11,231 nt of DNA. Source: Discostella pseudostelligera (lineage: Eukaryota > Bacillariophyta > Thalassiosirophyceae > Thalassiosirales > Thalassiosiraceae). How positions within the stretch are numbered: position 1 is the stretch's first letter; the number at the start of each line of letters is the position of its first letter. The notes under the pieces were generated by a model. The model did no database searches, had not been told where the DNA came from, and was given only the letters and a program-made list of their open reading frames with translations. A program made the position numbers and the translations under genes. Positions 6,830 to 11,231 of the stretch are shown here, in pieces. Location of the stretch: contig JALLBK010001345.1 of NCBI GenBank assembly GCA_036940085.1, positions 1 to 11,231 on the forward strand. The letters run 5' to 3'.

Positions 6830-6960
6830 CACCTCGTCCATCCATCCCTCCACTCCATCCACCATCCATTGCCGTCTCCTATGGTATGGTAGATACTTCC
6901 ACACTATTCCACATCATCCATCATCCATTCCATTGATCATTGGCCCATCCTCCTCCTATT
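6830..6960 (+). repeat. imperfect CCATCC pyrimidine-rich low-complexity tract
   Basis: Repeated CCATCC, TCCATC and CCTCC units run through this segment just upstream of the plastid-protein gene. It is probably promoter or 5' UTR low-complexity sequence. Frames through it give only Ser/Pro/His/Ile repeats. Confidence 0.6.
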
Positions 6961-7059
6961 CATCCATCTATCCACAGCGCGGTGCCCTCTCTCGACGCTC
7001 GTTGCCGCCCTCAAGTAGCCATCACTGACTCTGCATCATTATCATTATCACCCGCGTTC

Positions 7060-9437
7060 ATGTCAACCATGTCATCATGGTGGATCATGTCGACATTGTT
7101 GACGAGTTGTTATTCTCCGATGTTGGTGATGGCGTTCACTCCACCTCCGGCCAATAGTAATATCTTCATCAACAACTGTTCACACAATAATCAATGTATG
7201 CGAAGAGCAGGAGTGCAGTGCGATCCTACGATATCGAGGCAGGTGACACGTAGGCTATTGCACTCCTCTGATTTATCATACCTCGACCAAAGTTTCTCAG
7301 TAGCAAAGAGTGCCTTTCGATTCAATACCCTTTTTGCAAAGAGGCCACGTGATCCAATGGCTTCTTCTTCGATGGATGACGATGGTGAAGATGACGATGA
7401 CGACGACATGGAATTTAATGCCGAAGACGAGGATGCCGAAGGAGAGGAGGATGGTACGCGTTTGTGCAATTGTCATTCGATGCTCATGCAATATCTTACA
7501 TAGTTTGTTTAAATAATGTAATGAAACGCAGACGAGGAAGTTTACGAAGAGGATATGGAAATAGGCATCGAGGATGATGACGATGAGGACGAAGAGGGTG
7601 ATGTTATCGACGAGTACGATGACGGCAAGTTGATTTTCACCTGTACTGAAGTGCGTGTGCTCGGTTATTTTCAAGACTATAAAGTGGGTCTAACTGTCTG
7701 TTTCTTTGATCAACAGGGGAATTAGAAGAAGAAGAGTATGACGAAGAGTATGAGTATTCGGAAACTGCTGTCTCGCAGACTGTTGCCGCAACTGATATCG
7801 ACGTTGTGCCCACCGAGGCTGCTGATATTTGGGCATCCTACGATGCAATTAATGAGGAACCAGTCACGCCACTATTAGATGATGTACCATCTGATCCAAA
7901 CTATCGGCTTGCAAAGGAAACAGTCTTGTCTCAAGTCGAGGAACGGAAGAGATTGCAAGAGCTCGAGAATAAGGTGCCACGAAACTTTGAATCCGAAGAG
8001 TCGGTGAGACGTACAATGGACTACATTATCAACGGAATGACAGATGAAGAGCGTGAGGAATTGGAGAAGGATGCTGATTTACAGGAGGTGGAAAGGATTC
8101 TCAGTAAGAATAATATTTTGTTGACTGAGGAGGATTTGGAGGATATTCTTATTGAGGATGATGCTGGCAATACTATCATTGATCCCAAGGCCATAGCTGA
8201 GGCTGGGACATTCGACGATGATCGCGGCCTTGATGCATTTCCATCAAGTGATGTTGATGAAGATGGTGAGAATTTGGTATACCCGCCGAACAAAGCATTT
8301 ACAGAAAAGGACTTGGTAGATATCGATGATCAAATTGCCGCCTACAAGGTAGCGCGGGAAAGACTTGCCAACCAAACGTACTTTGGCGAGGAGCACACCA
8401 TGGCATACATGGACGTTGAGAAGGATTGGCCAGCACTGTCCAATCAGACACAAGAGGAAATACTCGATTTGCTAGAGAATTCAAACACCATGGCCTGTCC
8501 TGAACCGGAAATGTGGCTCATGTACGATCTGAAATTCAACGTAACGAACTTGATATTGGCAAGTTTCAAGCATAGTCCCGAGGCGCCCATAATGTTCACA
8601 CAATGGATGCCTCAGTTGGAATTTTACGAGCAGTATGCCGATCAACGAGAGAGGAACTTCAAATGGACGTGGGATGATGTTGAGGCAGCAGACATTGATG
8701 AGCTCAAACGGTATTACAAAGGGATTGGATATGATTCTATCCCCACAAAGGATCCTGGCGAGACTGGCATCATCACCCTTGACACCACCCCAATGGACGA
8801 TGAGGAACGGGAGATGCTAGCTTTGGAAAATTGGATGGATGAGGTATATAACGAAGAATCAGACAATTTGCTCTTTGATGATGAAAAATTTGAACCTCGT
8901 GACAATGTCTACGATCCAGAGTTTGGCGAATCTTCCTCGGACAAGTCGTCTGTACTGGAGGAAAAGTTTATGAAGGAGTATGAGGCATTTGAACGTGAAT
9001 TTAGTGAGGAGGATCAAGAGTGGCGAGATCAATTCGCCACAGTCGAAAAGTTCGAGTATCGCGACGATCCAGAGGGACAGAAGGAGTTTCGTGGTCATCT
9101 AGTCATTGCATGCACTCCGTCGGATGAGGATGTAAAACTTGCTGAGAAGATTAATGGACGATTCAAGGATGAGTTTGGCAAAGCGGTTATTGTTGAGACG
9201 CGTGTATTGGGGCATGCAAGAATGGAGGACAATGTCTTTGAGATATGGCTTGAATCGTATGAGATTGATTTGTTGCACAGTAAGCGACAGGCCTTCATCA
9301 ATTCCAAGTTATGGACTGGACCGAGCGAGGTGGACGAGAAGCAATTGGAGCATTTAGTGGAAAGAGTGAGGTATTTGATTAGCGATGATACTCGGTTTAG
9401 TTACAGGATGAGTGACTACTCTGATATTAAGGCATAA
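7060..9437 (+). CDS. acidic, probably plastid-targeted protein of unknown function
   Basis: Exons 7060-7453, 7532-7624 and 7717-9437 join in frame to 735 aa. The ATG at 7060 is preferred over in-frame 6940 because it places a signal-peptide-like hydrophobic segment at the N-terminus. That segment ends VMA|FTPPP, the Ala|Phe junction typical of diatom plastid presequences, and is followed by a Ser/Arg-rich transit-like stretch. Residues about 105-185 are almost all Asp/Glu with some Tyr. The rest is acidic, probably largely helical and coiled, with conserved-looking blocks: WPALSNQTQEEILDLLENSN, MWLMYDLKFNVTNLI, RNFKWTWDDVEAADIDELKR. A C-terminal alpha/beta-like domain (620-735) contains RGHLVIACTPSDEDVKLAEK and VFEIWLESYEIDLLHSKR. 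I recognise no family. A polyadenylation-like AATAAA follows at 9485. It converges with MenA. Confidence 0.85.
7625..7716 (+). other. GC-AG intron
   Basis: Only a G|GCAAGT donor at 7625 paired with the CAG acceptor ending at 7716 keeps phase 1 and joins the two acidic exons (DEYDDG / ELEEEEYDEE). Reading through hits TAG at 7723-7725. The GT at 7651 is in phase 0 and cannot join. GCAAGT is the standard GC-donor form. The length is 92 nt. Confidence 0.8.
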
Positions 9438-9806
9438 ATGCATGATCACGTGACGAATGCCCCTGTGGTTTTACATTAAGTCTAAATAAAGTACGGCTGA
9501 TTGCCATCTATTGTTAGGATTACGAGGTACAGCGACGCAGAGATCGTGTTGTAAATTCATAATAAAGAGCCGGCTGATTTTGGGGCGACAAGACTTCCGC
9601 GTTGTCGTTGATTTGGCCTCAGTGGTCTGCCTGCTGGCCATAACTCTCTTTCGTCGATGGCAGCGGCGATTGACGAACTCCCATTATTTCATTCCACTGA
9701 TTGATCCTCATCGCTTTCTACTCCTTATGTTGCTTTGCTTCTCATGCACTCTTCCTGCCTGTCAAGAAATGAGTCGAAATGAAGCTGCACACTCTGCGTC
9801 TCAAGC
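9438..9806. other. convergent spacer between plastid-protein gene and MenA
   Basis: This is 369 bp without a supported gene. AATAAA occurs on the plus strand at 9485-9490, 48 bp past the stop, and again at 9561-9566; either may end the plastid-protein transcript. A plus-strand open frame from 9511 runs antisense into MenA and is judged spurious. Confidence 0.6.
9485..9490 (+). terminator. AATAAA polyadenylation-like signal
   Basis: This canonical hexamer lies 48 bp after the stop codon of the 7060-9437 gene. Confidence 0.5.
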
Positions 9807-11081
9807 TCATCGATACGATGAAGCTGTCAACCCTAATGCAGTCAATAAACAGTACATCACCTGCAACTTCGCCGTACCTCCAACATGCACATTCAAATCC
9901 TGGCCATCTTTCCCTCCAAATGCCACCGCCTTTAATTGCGGAATCGCCATGGGAAATGAAAGGAGGGGTAATATTGTTGTCCATGCCTCAGTTGACGAGT
10001 CAGTGTCTCTTTCCATGAAACGGTACATGCAAAATCCATAACTTCCAACAACCAGCACAAAATATTCAATCTTTGCAAACGTTCCACCGAATCGCACTGC
10101 CATAGTTCTCTTCCCAGCATGGACATCAGTGTGTCGATCACGTAGATTATTCACCACAATGATGGCAGTGGCTAAACATCCTACCGGTATAGAGTGTAAC
10201 AATGCAGGATGCAGTAATTGTAGTAATGACCGCCATGCTTGTCCATTATTATTTGTGTGAAAAGGAAGGAAGCGACAGGATATCTTGGTCAAATACAAGT
10301 AGGGCACACCCACCGTTGCCACGATACCAAAATATAGAAATACAAACAAGTCTCCCAATCCAGAGTAGCCAATGGATAGAGTACCCAAACCAATATATCC
10401 CAATGGAAATGGACCACCGGTATATGCCACAGAATTGAAGAGTGAAGATAGTACAATGAATATCATAATTGGATCGTAGGACCACCACCTCGAACCATCC
10501 TCAACACTAGCATCATCCCTGATGCCACATCGAGCATACGCATCCGACATTGGTATCAAATATACCATCCCAACCAATAATGCACCCACCATACATACTG
10601 CACAACCACGACATGTCTCCATGGGTGTTAACCATCCCCGTTGCGTGGCCCGTGCCTGACCTACACGTTCGTTCGTATCGGCACCCTTGACAAAGTCAGC
10701 ATAATCATTATGTAAATTGGTAGATATTTGAATGAGCATGGCAAATATTGCAAATTGGATGGATAGTGGTAGAATTAGAAGGTGATGGTTCTGATGTTGG
10801 TTTAATTGGCATGATCCGACGCCCATTTCATCATCCAGGTAGGCGGAAGTAAGGCAGGACGTTGACGAAGCTGCCGATGACGATGACGAAGTAGTACCAG
10901 CAGCATCAACATTGTAATATTCGTCGCGAATCAATTGTTGCGTGAGCGCATATCCAACAATGACGGGAACGATGCTCGCGGTTAACGTGTGGGGACGGGC
11001 GGCTAATTTCCATACTTGGAATTTGGATGGTATTGCCTCTGCCTCCGCAGCAGCCGCAGCCGCTGACGACGACTTGGCCAT
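9807..11081 (-). CDS. menA: 1,4-dihydroxy-2-naphthoate prenyl/phytyltransferase (MenA/ABC4 type)
   Basis: A single 424-aa UbiA-superfamily frame. It opens WKLAARPHTLTASIVPVIVG as in MenA. The first Asp motif is NLHNDYADFVKGAD (122-135; N125, D126, D129, D135). The second is NNLRDRHTDVHAGKRT (311-326; D315, D319). Both bind the Mg-prenyl-diphosphate. Several membrane helices follow, including AYTGGPFPLG (219-228). By family it joins a phytyl or polyprenyl chain to DHNA for phylloquinone/menaquinone, the photosystem I quinone. Oddities are a long Ser/Asn/His-rich loop at about 51-103 between helices 1 and 2, and a 10-residue tandem duplication at 228-247. The N-terminus (MAKSSS then an Ala/Glu run) shows no plastid signal peptide. 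An in-frame TAA upstream makes 11081 the first usable ATG, unless an upstream exon exists. The plant and bacterial families have a similar core. Confidence 0.94.
   Translation of the reverse strand: MAKSSSAAAAAAEAEAIPSKFQVWKLAARPHTLTASIVPVIVGYALTQQLIRDEYYNVDAAGTTSSSSSAASSTSCLTSAYLDDEMGVGSCQLNQHQNHHLLILPLSIQFAIFAMLIQISTNLHNDYADFVKGADTNERVGQARATQRGWLTPMETCRGCAVCMVGALLVGMVYLIPMSDAYARCGIRDDASVEDGSRWWSYDPIMIFIVLSSLFNSVAYTGGPFPLGYIGLGTLSIGYSGLGDLFVFLYFGIVATVGVPYLYLTKISCRFLPFHTNNNGQAWRSLLQLLHPALLHSIPVGCLATAIIVVNNLRDRHTDVHAGKRTMAVRFGGTFAKIEYFVLVVGSYGFCMYRFMERDTDSSTEAWTTILPLLSFPMAIPQLKAVAFGGKDGQDLNVHVGGTAKLQVMYCLLTALGLTASSYR
10341..10400 (-). repeat. 30-nt internal tandem duplication within menA
   Basis: Residues 228-237 (GYIGLGTLSI) and 238-247 (GYSGLGDLFV) are adjacent copies of one unit. 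The DNA keeps partial identity, including CCATTGG at the start of each 30-nt period. MenA proteins usually have one GYxGLGDL block; the second copy matches it best, so the first appears to be the extra. Confidence 0.65.
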
Positions 11082-11231
11082 GGTTGGTATCGTACTCTTT
11101 TTTTGTGGCGGGTTGATGTTGATGTTGGCTTATCCCACAGATTAGCAGGAAATCGTAGGACAGTGTACATGATGTAAGGCCGGTCCTTACAATGAATTTG
11201 TTTTTTCGTCATCATGCGTCGGCGATTCACC
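11082..11231. promoter_or_regulatory. upstream region of menA
   Basis: This holds the proximal promoter and 5' leader of menA. It contains a 7-bp inverted repeat (TGTAAGG 11173-11179 / CCTTACA 11185-11191) and a TGGCGGG string near 11104 that resembles an E2F half-core. No TATA box is evident. The window ends before a neighbouring gene is seen. Confidence 0.45.

Larger units (their letters stand above)
5628..7059. other. gene-poor region between tRNA-His and the plastid-protein gene
   Basis: About 1.4 kb with no gene I can support. It holds hairpins at 5662-5687 and 5774-5819, an AAT run near 6043 and a CCATCC-type pyrimidine tract at 6830-6960. Around 6255-6350 one plus frame reads like protein (LIVEIVMSNWEDPWVTT) but is stopped on both sides, so it may be a gene relic. 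The last few hundred bases must include the promoter of the gene starting at 7060. Confidence 0.5.

Noticed and set aside
6338..7028. Plus-strand open frames of 98-136 codons ahead of the plastid-protein gene
   Set aside because: They overlap one another in different frames and are rich in Ser/Pro/His from the CCATCC tract; they look like promoter or 5' UTR sequence.
9511..10041. 176-codon plus-strand open frame
   Set aside because: It runs antisense through the C-terminal 78 codons of menA and its spacer; no domain or start context supports it.
1312..11191. Shared 10-mer TGTAAGGACC at 1312-1321 (plus) and 11182-11191 (minus)
   Set aside because: A single shared 10-mer in 11 kb is close to chance expectation on both strands, and the surroundings do not match.
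1..11231. A novel defence system, CRISPR array, insertion sequence or biosynthetic cluster
   Set aside because: No spaced direct repeats, transposase, terminal inverted repeats with target duplications, or clustered pathway genes are present; the genes are independent eukaryotic housekeeping loci.

Overview
This window looks like nuclear DNA of a photosynthetic stramenopile, most likely a diatom. It carries plainly eukaryotic genes (TATA-binding protein, the Golgi protein SYS1, the mitochondrial copper chaperone COX17, a eukaryote-type tRNA-His). Introns are short (78-196 nt), spacing is compact, and one gene starts with a signal-peptide-like segment ending in an Ala|Phe junction, the usual entry signal for a red-algal-derived complex plastid. 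The species cannot be named from the sequence.

Layout. (1) 20-1207, minus: an unrecognised basic/Ser-Pro-rich protein whose frame stays open on both sides of one in-frame TGA (461-463). (2) 1240-2078: no gene, but a cluster of E2F-like sites at 1568-1686. (3) 2079-2814, minus: SYS1, two exons. (4) 2815-3133: head-to-head promoter region between SYS1 and TBP, with more E2F-like sites and a CACGTG box. (5) 3134-4212, plus: TBP, three exons. (6) 4213-4775: convergent spacer. (7) 4776-5015, minus: COX17. (8) 5016-5555: COX17 upstream DNA with a G-box palindrome. (9) 5556-5627, minus: tRNA-His(GTG). (10) 5628-7059: gene-poor, with two hairpins and a pyrimidine-rich tract. (11) 7060-9437, plus: a three-exon gene for a very acidic, probably plastid-targeted protein of unknown function, using a GC-AG intron. 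(12) 9438-9806: convergent spacer. (13) 9807-11081, minus: a MenA-type 1,4-dihydroxy-2-naphthoate prenyltransferase. (14) 11082-11231: its upstream DNA.

The genes are mostly unrelated housekeeping functions (transcription initiation, Golgi trafficking, cytochrome oxidase assembly, histidine decoding, plastid quinone synthesis). They form no operon or cassette and I see no new defence or mobile system. The most distinctive signal is regulatory: a composite element of the form (CACG)TGGCAAWGA(N)TTGGCGGGA occurs three times, twice facing the gene at 20-1207 and once facing TBP. Other points worth checking are the lone in-frame TGA, a substituted DNA-contact position in the first TBP repeat, a 10-residue tandem duplication in MenA, a myristoylation-like N-terminus on COX17, and the unidentified plastid protein.
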